Source: Bolinopsis microptera (taxonomy: Eukaryota > Ctenophora > Tentaculata > Lobata > Bolinopsidae). Taken from it: a stretch of 64,000 bases of DNA. The position numbers and the translations under genes are program-made. Positions 13,351 to 27,300 of this stretch are shown here, in pieces (position 1 is the first letter of the stretch; each line of letters begins with the position of its first letter). The stretch covers positions 16,356,837 to 16,420,836 of the forward strand of contig NC_087081.1 in NCBI RefSeq assembly GCF_026151205.1, read 5' to 3'. A model generated the notes under the pieces. That model worked only from the letters and a program-made list of their open reading frames with translations. It ran no database searches and had not been told where the DNA came from.

Positions 13351-15276
13351 TTTAATCTCTTGTACCCTTTACAAATTATAGTTTTAGTTCACCTGTCATG
13401 CATCTCACTACTGTAATTGTATAAGTTCGCTGTTTGCGGTGTTATAAGTTACCGAATCTCATAACTTCATAACATTAACTCATTAAATATAATATCTAAC
13501 AGTATTCCCCCTCAGGAGCCTCGTGTCCTCACCCGGACGCAGGATTCTGCTCAGACTGCATGACGTGATGTTGGATCAGTGCCAGTGGTTCTGTTGCCGA
13601 TACCGCCACATACAGTACTGATGACGACTGTATTGGGGTCCTAGGCAAACCCTTGCGTAGGAGTCCAAGGTTGCTTTTAAGCTCAGAAATTAAGTGCTGG
13701 TGAAGCGTTCCTTTGCATGTATAAGGATATGCTAGATTTATAGTAGGTTGTAATTAATCGACCAACTTGTAGCTGTTACCGTGTTATCAAACACATGAAG
13801 AACACTGAATACTTTATTGAAATTTGGAGGTCTTATTAAAATTTATAGTGAGATTTTTCAGCATGTAAAATGACATGTGAAATGAGTTTATAATTCATAA
13901 GTTAAGCGTACTTTTTCACATATTTTATCGAATATCCATTAATCATAATGCACTCTGCATAGTGCATATACTGATGAAACTAAAATATTTCGTTTCAATT
14001 TCTAACCCTGAAAATAAACGATAAACTTGATGACGTAATATGTGAAAGATCCTTGTTATAAACTCAATTTTTCAAAACGTAATTTTAGTAGTTTGAGACG
14101 TTTCTACTGATGTCAGATACAATTATCATAGCATGTTCATTGTTCGATAATTAGAATTGATTATTGATTATTTATTTAATCAATAAATATTATGTAATCC
14201 AAATCTTTTCCCAAGTGACAAAATAAGAGAGTCGTAACTTGTTATTCACAACGAAATTCAATTTCCAGTGAAAAAAATTATAATATCTCAGCTTTGAATT
14301 GCAAAATAAAAATACCGTCACAGAGTGGGTCACTGAAGCTCGGTACGTGTCACATGTCAAACACAGAGTGTTCTATACCAGTACCACTCTTCGTTATAGA
14401 AATTTGGAAAACAACAAACTTTATTCTCCAGCAAAAGGTATACCGAGGACTAATAGTAATAACATAGCTGCGATAAAACCTACTGGTCTTTAAGGATAAC
14501 GTTCAACATTTTGAAAAACTTATAAATTGATAAGTCAGAAATATTAATTAAATATCAACACTAATATACTGCCTCAGGCTCAACATTGAACCGAAAATAC
14601 CAAATACTCATGCAAAAATCAAATTGAAATTGAAATGAGGATTGTGCCGCAGTGTCCCAGGGCAAATTTTCATAAATCAGATTGTTTCAGAAAATAAGTT
14701 CAATTATTTTACAATTTAAATTGGCTGCAATTAATTTGAATTAACTCTGACTAGCATACTGACTGCTGGGATAATTTAATCATTTCACAATTATTCATTA
14801 AATAACATCGATCTTGATTTTAATATAAAAATCGTAAAAGTTCGCTAAAAAGGCTACGTAACAAATCATCTACGGAAAACTCTTCACTATAAATACAGAA
14901 AGTATAATATAAAACCCCAAAAATCAGAATCAGAAAAACTTTTACAATAAAAACATTTCAAGTCAAATTAAAATGGAAAAGTATAACATATAATAATACA
15001 TTACATTTTTCGAAGAGTCACGTGATTTGTCACATTGTGACGCCATTTCAATTGAATAAGCTCATTCTGTTGAAGAAACGAGAAATCGCATTTTCGTCTC
15101 CGTCTTTACGGCCTTTTTTATTTCTCCGCTGAACCTGAGTTGGTGCATAATTTTAATTACAAATGCCGAGTAGAATTTCAACACAATTATGTGAACATGA
15201 AAAATATTCTTATCTGGAAATGTGATATGGTAAAGTTTAATTTTTCAAAATGCTAGAATTAAGAGAATCTAAGATA
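13351..15276. other. AT-rich intergenic DNA 3' of the bMERB gene
   Basis: No supported gene. It contains a dispersed repeat at about 14489-14600 (annotated separately). The open frame at 14299-14493 has no family resemblance and runs into that repeat. Confidence 0.5.
14489..14600. repeat. Dispersed repeat, first copy
   Basis: Starts TTAAGGATAACGTTCAACAT and runs to ATTGAACCGAAAATACC. A second copy with about 10% differences is at 61236-61346. The two are 47 kb apart and in the same orientation. Confidence 0.8.
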
Positions 15277-15360
15277 TTAAATATTAAAAACCTGAGCGGT
15301 TTCCTGTTCGAACATTTCCAAAGTGTCTTCCACCTCATCATCAGGCTTCTCGTCATCAGG
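15277..15360 (-). CDS. bMERB gene exon 13 (terminal)
   Basis: Acceptor GTTTCAG precedes CCTGATGACGAG. It encodes PDDEKPDDEVEDTLEMFEQE-TAQ-VFNI and then TAA (15277-15279). A donor-like CAG/GTTTTTAA at 15292-15291 is possible, but the in-frame stop follows 12 bases later, so I read through. The acceptor flank is very like that of exon 12. Confidence 0.55.
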   Translation of the reverse strand, partial: PDDEKPDDEVEDTLEMFEQETAQVFNI

Positions 15361-18300
15361 CTGAAACACAAGGAAATATTATAAGATCTGCGTGCTGTGA
15401 TTACTCCCACATCACGTGCCGTATAATGTTATTTCCAATCAGCAAACGTCAGAACAAATGAGCAATCCAACGAGAATAGTAAGCCACGTGTTGGACACAT
15501 GATTATATGTGATAGAAGATATGATAGCTGCCGTGAGGGGGTGTGACCCAGATTGGAGATACTGTTATTAAATATAACTTAATAGTGATAATTATCACCG
15601 TGTGCATCTCCTATCAGATAGAATGTATCTTCAGAGAGTAAACTGTGCCTGTCACCAAGATGTAACTAGGTCGAACGGAGAAATTAGTTTTTTCCGTTCG
15701 ACCTAGTTACATCTTGGTGACAGTAACGAAATGAAAAAATGCTTTAGTATCTCCTGATAAAACTTGTGACATGAAGGCATAATATGCCTTCATTATGTCT
15801 CTTTGCATACGTCAATTCAGTTAAGATTTGTGACTTGTGTAACACATGCAATTGTGATATTCATGATAACATTGAGAATAACAGCATGCGTTAATTGGCT
15901 GAAAAACGTCTGATCAGTATATCAGTGAATGAAATACGACACAACTATTATAACAAAAGGTGGTATTAGGCAACATAACCAACCATCCCCAAACACCATG
16001 CTCCGTCGGAAACTGTCTTTACTTTTGAAAATTCACGTCTTTCTACCAAAATATGTATCACTTTTTCGTTGGTACAGAAAGTGCAACTAATCTAATATAA
16101 CGGTTTGTGATGCGGAGTCTTCCACTCTATAACCAACTTTAAAAGTGACTGATTCTGCACGGAAACGGTACCCAGTATGGACTGTTTAATTCATGGCTCG
16201 CACATAGAGCTTTACAGCAGACAAACATTTATCTATAAATTAACATTCCGTGCATTTTTCAACAAAATTATCTTTAATTAATTATCCTCAACTTACTTTG
16301 TTAGGTTTATGACCATCAGGCTGCGAAATAAGGTGCTTAAAATAAGTTACAGAAAAAGACAGAACAGAATGCTATACAGATTACAATAATCGATTGTAGA
16401 GACAAAAAGGAAAGATGAACCTGAAATATTGAGGGAATTTGGCGCATTTATTCGTATTGGTACATGACGGCAGAAATAATATGCACCACCTCCCTACAAT
16501 ATTTCAGGTTTATTATATGAAGATTAGAAAGACTTAACATTTTCTGTTCTAATAACAATGATAATGTTGCCTGCAAGTGCTTCTTGGAACGGAATTTATT
16601 AACCACACCACACCACACCATCACACCATCACACCATCACACCATCACACCACACCACACCACACCACACCACACCACACCACACCACACCACACCACAC
16701 CACAAAACATCACACCACACCACACGCTGGCGTTTAAAAGCCTATATTTAGTAGTATAAGCTCTAAAGGCCAGTCGCCGGAACCGAGGAAGTAAAGAAAA
16801 ACCAGACACTGATCTCCAGGTTATCCAGTCTTCACTACTTACCTACCTCACTACACTACTTAGCTACTTACCCTACTAACCACGTTAGTCACGCTCTAAC
16901 CATCCCTGGAAGTGATATTACCTACTTTATCTGACCTCAATCATTTTGCATATTTTGAACTTGCTCTCGTAGTGATCCCTAAAACCCAGAAACTTATGTT
17001 GTTATGTTATAGAACACTGACCTCGAGCAGTGACTCAATAGTTATGAAGCTCTCTGTGTTGTAGGAGTACTGTTTCGAGGACATGCCCTTGCTGACCAAC
17101 ATCTCCTCAATCATCTTGTTTTCCTCCTCCTCCCTTCTCTTATTCTCGTCCAGCTGTAATGTCAATTATTAGGGAAATGCTTTGTAATGTCACTTGTCAA
17201 AAACAGGGAAATGTTTTGCAATGTCGCTTGTCAAACACAGGGTAATGTTTTGCAATGTCACTTCTCAAACACAGGGTAATGCTTTGTTATGTCGCTTGTC
17301 AAACACAGGGGAATGTTTTGCAATGTCGCTTGTCAAACACAGGGAAATGTTTTGCAATGTCGCTTGTCAAACACAGGGTAATGTTTTGTAATGTCACTTC
17401 TCAAACACAGGGTAATGTTTTGCAATGTCACTTGTCAAACACAGGGTAATGTTTTGTAATGTCACTTGTCAAACACAGGGTAATGTTTTGAAATGTCGCT
17501 TGTCAAACACAGGGTAATGTTTTGTAATGTCACTTCTCAAACACAGGGTAATGTTTTGCAATGTCACTTCTCAAACACAGGGTAATGCTTTGTTATGTCG
17601 CTTGTCAAACACAGGGGAATGTTTTGCGATGTCACTTGTCAAACACAGGGTAATGTTTTGTAATGTCACTTGTCAAACACAGGGAAATGTTTTGAAATGT
17701 CGCTTGTCAAACACAGGGTAATGTTTTGTAATGTCACTTCTCAAACACAGGGCAATGTTTTGCAATGTCACTTCTCAAACACAGGGTAATGCTTTGTTAT
17801 GTCGCTTGTCAAACACAGGGGAATGTTTTGTAATGTCGCTTGTCGAACACAGGGGAATGTTTTGCAATGTCACTTGTCAAGCACTACTTACTTGTACTTG
17901 ATTAGGTCTCCTCAATCATTCGAGTGGCCTGCACCAATGAACTCCCGTTTGTGACGTATCATCTCCCTCCAAAGTTTGCGGTCACTAGCCATCTCGCTCG
18001 CTCCTTCTAGGTCTATGTCAGTGTTTCCTGTAAACAATGCAGCATCTTCCAGCAAACATTTCCTCCAGTTCTTTCTTGGACGGCCCCTAGATCTTCTCCC
18101 ATGGGCAGGGGTCCAGTTAAGCAGGTACTTAGGAAGCCTAGTGTCTGGCATTCTGGTGACATGGCCAAACCAACGCAGGCGGTTTGCTCCTATGTACGTC
18201 TCTACTGGATTTATCTTTGCACGCTCCAGCACTTCAGTGTTTCTAACCCGATCGAGCCATCTTATCCTAAGTATTCTCCTCAAGCAACGCTGATGGAACA

Positions 18301-21300
18301 CCTCAAAGCGATGTAGCTGCTTTTTGGTTGTGTTCCAAACCTCACTACCATATAACAATATTGTCAAAACCGCTGCCTTATAAATCCTGATCTTTGTATA
18401 AGACTGGATGTTGCGGTTTTTCCATATATTACTCAGTTGATTGAAGGCTCCGGAAGCTTTCTGAATCCTAGCTGACAGCTCACGGTCGATAGTACCGTCG
18501 CTGGAAATAATTGTACCTAACTACGTAAAGTCACTAACTTGCTGCACTGGCGTGTCTTCAACAGTGATGTTCACTGTGGCTTCTTTCGTGTATGGCCGTT
18601 GAGAGGTTGCTTTACCAATGACCATAGCCTCAGTCTTTTTACCATTGATTCTAAGACCTCCCTGGGCACCATACATACACAAAAGGTCAGTTGTTTCTTG
18701 AAGACCTTCCTCGCTGTTATCCAGTACAGCCATGTCATCTGCATAATCTGTATCTAACACAGTGATATCATCAACAAGCGGACTGATAGATCTTTGAAGA
18801 ACCGCTCCGTGGGACACCACTTTGTTGCTTTCTGTTCTCTCAGCAGCCACATTGAGGCAGACATTAAAAAGTGGGGGACCCTGAATGTCTCCTTGGCCAC
18901 TGCCTGAACTTACTTCAAACCATTCTGATAGTTCACCATTGTGTCTAACAGCACTAACAGTTCCATTAAAGAATGCCTGTATTATTCGAATGTATTTACA
19001 TGGCAGGCCATAATGACTGAAAGCTTTCCAAATATAATTCCTGTCGATGGAATCAAAAGCTGCCTTGAAGTCCACAAAATTTACATACAGGGGGAGATTA
19101 TATTCAATGCAGTTATGTATAATAGTGCGGAGTGAATAAATCTGATCAATGCATGATCTGTTCTTTCTAAACCCACACTGATTGTCTCGTAGCAAACTTT
19201 CTAAACCGTCACTCATGCGTTGTAATATGATGATTTGATACAGTTTAAATGCTGTAGATCTTAGAGTGATCCCCCTATTATTGGAGCAATGAGAGGTATC
19301 ACCCTTCTTTGGTACAATTATCACGATGCCTTTCAACCAGTCGTCAGGCACTTCTTCTGAATTCCAAACTTTAGAGAACAATTTCTCCATCCTATCCACA
19401 AGACCACTTGCCCCATACTTTAACTGCTCATTAGAGATTTCGTCAATCCCAGCACTTTTGTGGTTCTTCAATTTTTTGAGACAGTTTAAAATCTCAAGTC
19501 TTGTGGGGGGATCATCACCATCACCAAGATAAGGAAAGCATGGAACCACTTCAAGATGGTCCAGGTCAGACATATCCGCATTCGTGGGAGGAGGGTTTAA
19601 TAGCTCCGAAAAATGTTCTCCCCATCTCTCTCTCTGAGCAGAGGGATCAGCAATCAACTTCCCGGATTTGTCTCTTACAGCAGTTGATTTTCGATTCTTC
19701 TTACCGGACAGTGTTTTTATCCGTTGCCAGACTTCCCTTTGACGGCCATGGACAGCAGCTGTTTCCAGATCTGCTGCAACTCTAAGAGCCCAATTCTCGT
19801 CGTCTTTCCTGCAGCTCTTTTTGACAAGTTTGTTGGCCCGAGAATACTCGCTCCTATTGTTGTTGTCACTAGGCGCCATCTGTTTAATCTTACTGCGTTC
19901 TGCAATAAGGGTTTTTGTCTCCTGAGACAAATGCTGCTGCTTTCTGCGCCGGGGGCGCTCACCCAGTACCTCCATAGACACTTCTTTAATAGTATCCTTA
20001 ACTAATGTCCATTCTCCATCAAGATTCTCCTCCATTGGTAGGCAGCTAAAACGATTTTGAAGAGCAATGCAGTACTCTTCAACCTTGGACTGATCTCTAA
20101 GATTCTCAATTGCTGGAGATATCCTACGAGAGGCGTTCATTTTTTGAACTGCCATAAGTTTGACTCTAAATTGACTCCGAACCAAATAATGATCGGAGCC
20201 AATGTCTGCACCCCTGCATGATCTTACGTCAAGTAGAGAGTGACTCCACTTGGTAGAAATACAGACATGGTCAATCTGATTTACTGTGCGGCCATCTGGA
20301 GACTTCCAACTTCCTTTATGAATATCACGATGCTGGAAAAGCGTCCCACCGATTGTCAACTGATGTAATGCACAGAAATCTAATAGTCGAAGGCCGTTGT
20401 CATTTGATGAAACGTGAAGAGAATGCTTACCAATCACACCGGACCAAGCTGAGTTATCTTGGCCAATGCGAGCATTTAGATCTCCAAGTAAAAACTTCAC
20501 GTCATGAGCTGGTAGTTCATCAAATGCCCCAGATAGCTGCTGATAAAAGTCATCCTTTACCCCGACTGCTGCATCCTCAGTTGGAGCATAAGCTATCACA
20601 ATCGAAATGTTGATATGTCGACTGTGCAACCTCGCTGCAAGAATACGTTCTGATATCGGACTGTATGAAATCAATGAATTTTTAGTCTTCTTCGAGAGGA
20701 CTAAACCTACCCCTTGTCGTCTGTACCCATCACTTCTTCCTGAGTTAATAAAGAGGGACCCATCATCCAAGGTAACCTCACCAGTGCCGGGTCTGTGCGT
20801 CTCTGTCAGCCCCAAGACATCCATTTTATATGCTGACATATTCTGTGACAATTCATACAGCTTTGAGGAACTGCTCTCCAATGATAACACATTCCACGTT
20901 CCCACATTAATGCTGTGTTTGATAAAGTTGCACGGGAGTGCTCTCCCCTTCTCCGAGTCCACATGAGTGATATGCTGTGAACTAATAACACTGTTGAAAT
21001 AAGGCGACTTCTTTGTTCTCATCTGCACACTGGGGTCCTTGCGGCTTTGCCCAGAGCACTTCATCCTGGCTACACCCCTCCTTGAACTCCGAGAGTCACT
21101 CCACTTTTGGTTATTCATTGATGTTTCAGTAGCTATTTTAAGGTTGAAGGGTAGCTGGCCCCTCGAACCTGGTAGTTTTTTGTCGACCTTTACTGGTCTA
21201 GATCCATAGTTTTTTGTTGCACCTCATCTGTTTAAACTGGAATCACCCAGAACAGATTACTGTACTTAATAGTGGCACCTCGTAAAGGGTGTACTATGGT

Positions 21301-24300
21301 CATTGAAATAGGAGAGGTTATAAGTTACACGATCACTATTTCCTGAGATTATAAAAATCTCTTGTCAAGCACAGGGAAATGTTTTCTAAGGTCACTTCTC
21401 AAACACAGGGTAATGTTTTGCAATGTCACTTCTCAAACACAGGGAAATGTTTTGTAATGTCACTTTTCAAACACAGGGAAATGTTTTGTTATGTCACTTG
21501 TCAAACACAGGGAAATGTTTTGTTATGTCACTTGTCAAACACAGGGGAATGTTTTGTAATGTCGCTTGTCGAACACAGGGGAATGTTTTGTTATGTCGCT
21601 TGTCAAACACAGGGTAATGTTTTGTTATGTCGCTTGTCAAACACAGGGAAATGTTTTGTTATGTCACTTGTCAAACATAGGGGAATGTTTTGTAATGTCG
21701 CTTGTCGAACACAGGGGAATGTTTTGTTATGTCGCTTGTCAAACACAGGGTAATGTTTTGTTATGTCACTTGTCAAACACAGGGAAATGTTTTGTAATGT
21801 CGCTTGTCGAACACAGGGGAATGTTTTGTTATGTCGCTTGTCAAACACAGGGAAATGTTTTGTAATGTCACTTCTCAAACACAAGGAAATGTTTTGTTAT
21901 GTCGCTTGTCAAACACAGGGTAATGTTTTGTTATGTCGCTTGTCAAACACAGGGAAATGTTTTGTAATGTCGCTTGTCAAACACAGGGAAATGTTTTGTA
22001 ATGTCACTTGTCAAACAAAGGGAAATGTTTTGTAATTTCACTTGTCAAACACAGGGAAATGTTTTGTAATGTCACTTGTCAAACACAGGGAAATGTTTTG
22101 TAATGTCACTTGTCGAACACAGGGAAATGTTTTGCAATGTCACTTGTCTAACACAGGGAAATGTTTTGTTATGTCGCTTGTCAAACACAGGGAAATGTTT
22201 TGTTATGTCACTTGTCAAACACAGGGAAATGTTTTACAATGTCACTTGTCAAACACAGGGAAATGTTTTGTTATGTCACTTGTCGAACACAGGGAAATGT
22301 TTTGTAATGTCGCTTGTCAAACACAGGGAAATGTTTTGCAATGTCACTTGTCAAACACAGGGAAATGTTTTGTTATGTCACTTGTCGAACACAGGGAAAT
22401 GCTTTGTAATGTCACTTGTAAAACACAGGGAAATGTTTTGCAATGTCACTTGTCAAACACAGGGAATGTTTTGTAATGTCGCTTGTCGAACGCAGGGTAA
22501 CGTCACTTGTCAAACACAGGGAAATGTTTTGTTATGTCACTTGTCAAACACAGGGAAATGTTTTGTTATGTCACTTGTCAAACACAGGGGAATGTTTTGT
22601 AATGTCGCTTGTCAAACGCAGGGTAATGTCGCTTGTCGAACACAGGGGAATGTTTTGTAATGTCGCTTGTCGAACACAGGGGAATGTTTTGTAATGTCAC
22701 TTCTCGAACACAGGGGAATGTTTTGTAATATCGCTTGTCGAACACAGGGGAATGTTTTGTAATGTCGCTTGTCGAACACAGGGGAATGTTTTGTAATGTC
22801 ACTTCTCGAACACAGGGAAATGTTTTGTTATGTCGCTTGTCAAACACAGGGAAATGTTTTGTTATGTCGCTTGTCAAACGCAGGGTAATGTCGCTTGTCG
22901 AACACAGGGAAATGTTTTGTAATGTCACTTGTCAAACACAGGGAAATGTTTTGTTATGTCACTTGTCAAACACAGGATAATGTCGCTTGTCAAACACATG
23001 GTAATGTTTTGCAATGTCACTTGTCAAACACAGGGGATTGTTTTTAATGTCGCTTGTCAAACACAGGGAAATGCTTTGTTATGTCGCTTGTCAAACACAG
23101 GGAACGTTTTGTTATGTCGCTTGTCAAACACAGGGAAATGCTTTGTTATGTCACTTGTCAAACACAGGGGATTGTTTTTAATGTCGCTTGTCAAACACAG
23201 GGTAATGTCGCTTGTCAAACACAGGGGAATCTTTTGTAATATCGTTTGTCAAACACACGGAAATGTTTTGCAATGTCACCTGTCAAAAACAGGGAATGTT
23301 TTGTTATGTCACTTGTCAAAAACAGGGAACGTTTTGTAATGTCACTTGTCAAACACAGGGAAATGCTTGGTTATGTCACTTGTCAAACACAGGGTAATGT
23401 CGCTTGTCAAACACAGGGGAATGTTTTGTAATATCGTTTGTCAAACACAAGGAAATTTTTTGTAATGTCACCTGTCAAAAACAGGGAACGTTTTGTAATG
23501 TCACTTGTCGAACACAGGGGAATGTTTTGTTATGTCGCTTGTCAAACACAGGACGCTGTTTTGCTATTTTGTTTGTCGAATAGAGGAAGTAATTTGAGTC
23601 ACGAGCGTGTTGTTTAACGTTACGTTGATTATCAGCAACACAAGGAAACATTGAGTGTTTGTAACCTGAGTAAGCAGGTAATCCCGTTTATTCACAGCAT
23701 CGAACATAATTAATGGTAACATAATTAACTATTACGTCACTATTACGTCACTATTGGTCGGCTTATAATTCAAGTAAACCTGAGTAAGCAGGTAATCCCG
23801 TTTATTCACAACATCGAACATAATTAACTATTACGTCACTATTACGTCACTTATAATCGAAGTAAACCTGAGTAAGCAGGTAATCCCGTTTATTCACAAC
23901 ATCGAACTTCTTTAAAATCAGTTCCTCCTCTTCTAAATAGTCTTCATCTTGTTTCTCAGCCTCTGTAATTAATTAATCAATTAATTAACACTCCACTAAT
24001 GGATAATACAAATAAAAATGTTGAAAATTATAGTTCAGTGTGTGTATTGGACCATTAATTAAACCCATTTTAATCGGAAGTTTCTGAATTAACGTCTTTA
24101 GGCATCACTTAAATAAACATTCCTTCAGTTATATTTAGAAGAAGGTACGGTATAAGCTATTCTAGCCAGGGCTGATATAGGCTCACGCTATTATCATAAG
24201 ATTATATTATCTAAAAGAAATTGAGACTGCAAAGTTTTTAATTTACCCTTCATTTCCAGGAGATATCTTAAGTCTCGTTCTATCTGATCTTGTTCATCCA

Positions 24301-27300
24301 TAAGTTGCAGATACCTGCGATTGGAATGTTGTTAATAATAATAGTTATCAATAAGTATTTATTTATAAAATAAATAATACGAATTTATCAAGTAATTAAT
24401 GAAGCACTTTATTCGATCGGTTTGCAATCGATTAAGTCAATTGGAGAATTTATTTGAAAATCTGTCATTACTTTTCGCAAAGGTGGAGCTCGTTTTCACG
24501 TCTTGTCATTTCGTTCTTCATGTTAACAAGCTCAAGGAACTGTGACAGTAAGCCCTTATCGTCGTTACCTGAGTCATGGAAACATAATTAATGAGTAATT
24601 AATATTTAATTATTGTTAAAAAACTACTCTACAGCTTTTTACAATTATTAGACAAAATATTGACACTTGAAACACATATAATGGAGACGATTGGTGGGCT
24701 TATAGTCGAAGTAAACACTAAACAGTCTGGGAGAGAAGAGTGGAACAGGATGATTACCACATTTTAAATTCTAAAGTTTACCTCATGTTTAGGAATTGAG
24801 GGGCAGCTTTTCAGCGCTACCTTTACAAGGCACGTGAGGCCCATATAAGGAGATTTTCTTGAAACACGAATGTTGGGAATCATGCTATACGAAAAGTTAA
24901 ACCGATTTTAATGCTTGGTAAATAGGCTTGTAAAGAATACATGCATACAGTCGGAATTTGTGATTTCTCTTAATCACATATATTTCAAATATCAAAAGAG
25001 AAGATTAGCAGTGCTGAGCATCGTAACAGTAATCTCTTATTTGATGACAAACAACATAAAGTAAAACATCCATCAACTACAGAGGGAGGCACGTGTTGCC
25101 CATATAAGGAGGTAACAATGAAGGTTATTTGCTATTTACAAACGAAAAACTTAACAGAAGACAAAAAAATAACTTATTTCAATTCAATAACTTACTGAAA
25201 ACTCTAAAAACACACTTAATAAACATTAAATTCCGCACCAAATACCCATAAGATATTCCTAAGCTGTAAAAAATACCATTAAGACTGACCACTAAAATGT
25301 GTACCAACTGAGCTGCCGAAAATATGAAGAATATAAAAACAGTTACAATAACTGAAAAACTTACATTTGAAAAAATACAAAATAATTTAATAAGCTCTTA
25401 AAATTAAGCAATGACACTTAATGAAACACATAATCGTACTGCCACGTGATCACATCAAATCACACATGACGTCATAACAAAATCACGTGACGTCATTACA
25501 CAATTAGTTTACGTCAAAAATAAATATCACGTGACGTAAGCACGACGAGTATTTTCACTTACCACTATCTCTTAGCAACATCTCAATTTCGGCGGCCGTG
25601 TTTTCGAATTCATTCATCTTTTGTTCCAACAAACTTCGATCCCGCTAAATGAATTTAAATTTAGAGTTTAGTTTCGTAGTCCTGGACTGATGAAAATACA
25701 GAATACACGGAATCTAACTGACGCGTGTCTTTATGAACATTAATTACAGTTTACATCATATAACCACGTGTCGTCATCATATAACCACGTTACGTCACGA
25801 CTAAAATACCTGAATGGTTTGAGCCTGCGCCAGGCGACGTTGATTCATCTTGTTAGTTGGTTTCATACGGAGTCGCTTCCTACGAATGTTTTTCTCTCGT
25901 GTGAACTTGTTAGCTGGTGTAGAGTCCGCTTCCACTGATCCTCTGTGAAATATTCTGTTATCAGACGTGAATCTGGTTTAGTGGTTCAAAACTGACCTAA
26001 CGACAGAAACAACTCACCTAGCAACAGAAACAACTCACCTAACAACAGAAACACCCCACCTAGCAACAGAAACAACTCACCTAGCAACAGAAACAACTCA
26101 CCTAACAACAGAAACACCCCACCTAGCAACAGAAACAGCTCACTTAACGACAGAAACAACTCACCTAACACCTAGGAACAGAAACAACTCACTTAACGAC
26201 AGAAACAACTCACTTAACAACTCACTTAACAGCAGAATCAACTCACCTAGCAACAGAAACAACTCACCTAGCAGCAGCTATTCTGGTTCCATCCCTAGTG
26301 ACTGACTTCTTCAGATCTGTGGACACTTCTATTCTCTTTCTGGGCCCGGCTGAGAAGGAAGCTGAGGTTTGGAGATCTCTCTGAGTTAATAGCTTGATGC
26401 GATCTTTAACTGACACGGGCCCTCCTTCTTCCACTGTAATTAGGAATATTCATTAAACAGTTATTATCCCAGAGGAAAAAATGTTTGAAAATAGCTGAAT
26501 GTTTGAAAGACCCATACCAATAAATGTTGGATTGTTTTCGTCTCTTTTCTACAAGGTCATGTATCACTATTATAGGGGTTTCAATTTAATGTCGAAATGG
26601 ACTATTAAATCAGAGAATTGGCTGAATAATTATTTGATTTTTAGAGGCGATGGCTTGGTGATGGCTTTGTGGGCATAATACTTGAGGTGGGGTGGGGTTA
26701 CTCCTGGTGTTTATTGTTGCTCTAATTATATCTAATAATACTTAAGGTGGGGTGTGGTTGCTAGATCTCCTGGTGTTTATTGTTGCTCTAATGTTTAATA
26801 ATACTTAAGGTGGGGCGGGGTTACTCCTGGTGTTTATTGTTGCTCCAATATTTAATAATACTTAAGGTGGGGTGTGGTTGCTAGATCTCCTGGTGTTTAT
26901 TGTTGCTCTAATATTTAATAATACTTAAGGTGGGGTGTGGTTGCTAGATCTCCTGGTGTTTATTGTTGCTCTAATATTTAATAATACTTAAGGTGGGGTG
27001 TGGTTGCTAGATCTCCTGGTGTTTATTGTTGCTCTAATATTTAATAATACTTAAGGTGGGGTGTGGTTGCTAGATCTCCTGGTGTTTATTGTTGCTCTAA
27101 TATTTAATAATACTTAAGGTGGGGTGTGGTTCCTAGATCTCCTGGTGTTTATTGTTGCTCTAATATTTAATAATACTTAAGGTGGGGTGTGGTTGCTAGA
27201 TCTCCTGGTGTTTATTGTTGCTCTAATATTTAATAATACTTAAGGTGGGGTGGGGTTACTAGATCTCCTGGTGTTTATTGTTGCTCTAATATTTAATAAT

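Noticed and set aside
17155-23570. Dozens of overlapping ORFs with MSLVKHREMFCNV-type peptides, and a CRISPR-like look of 34-bp repeats
   Set aside because: Units are head to tail without spacers, in a eukaryotic intron. 34 bp is not a multiple of three, so all frames cycle through the repeat; these are not genes and not a CRISPR array.
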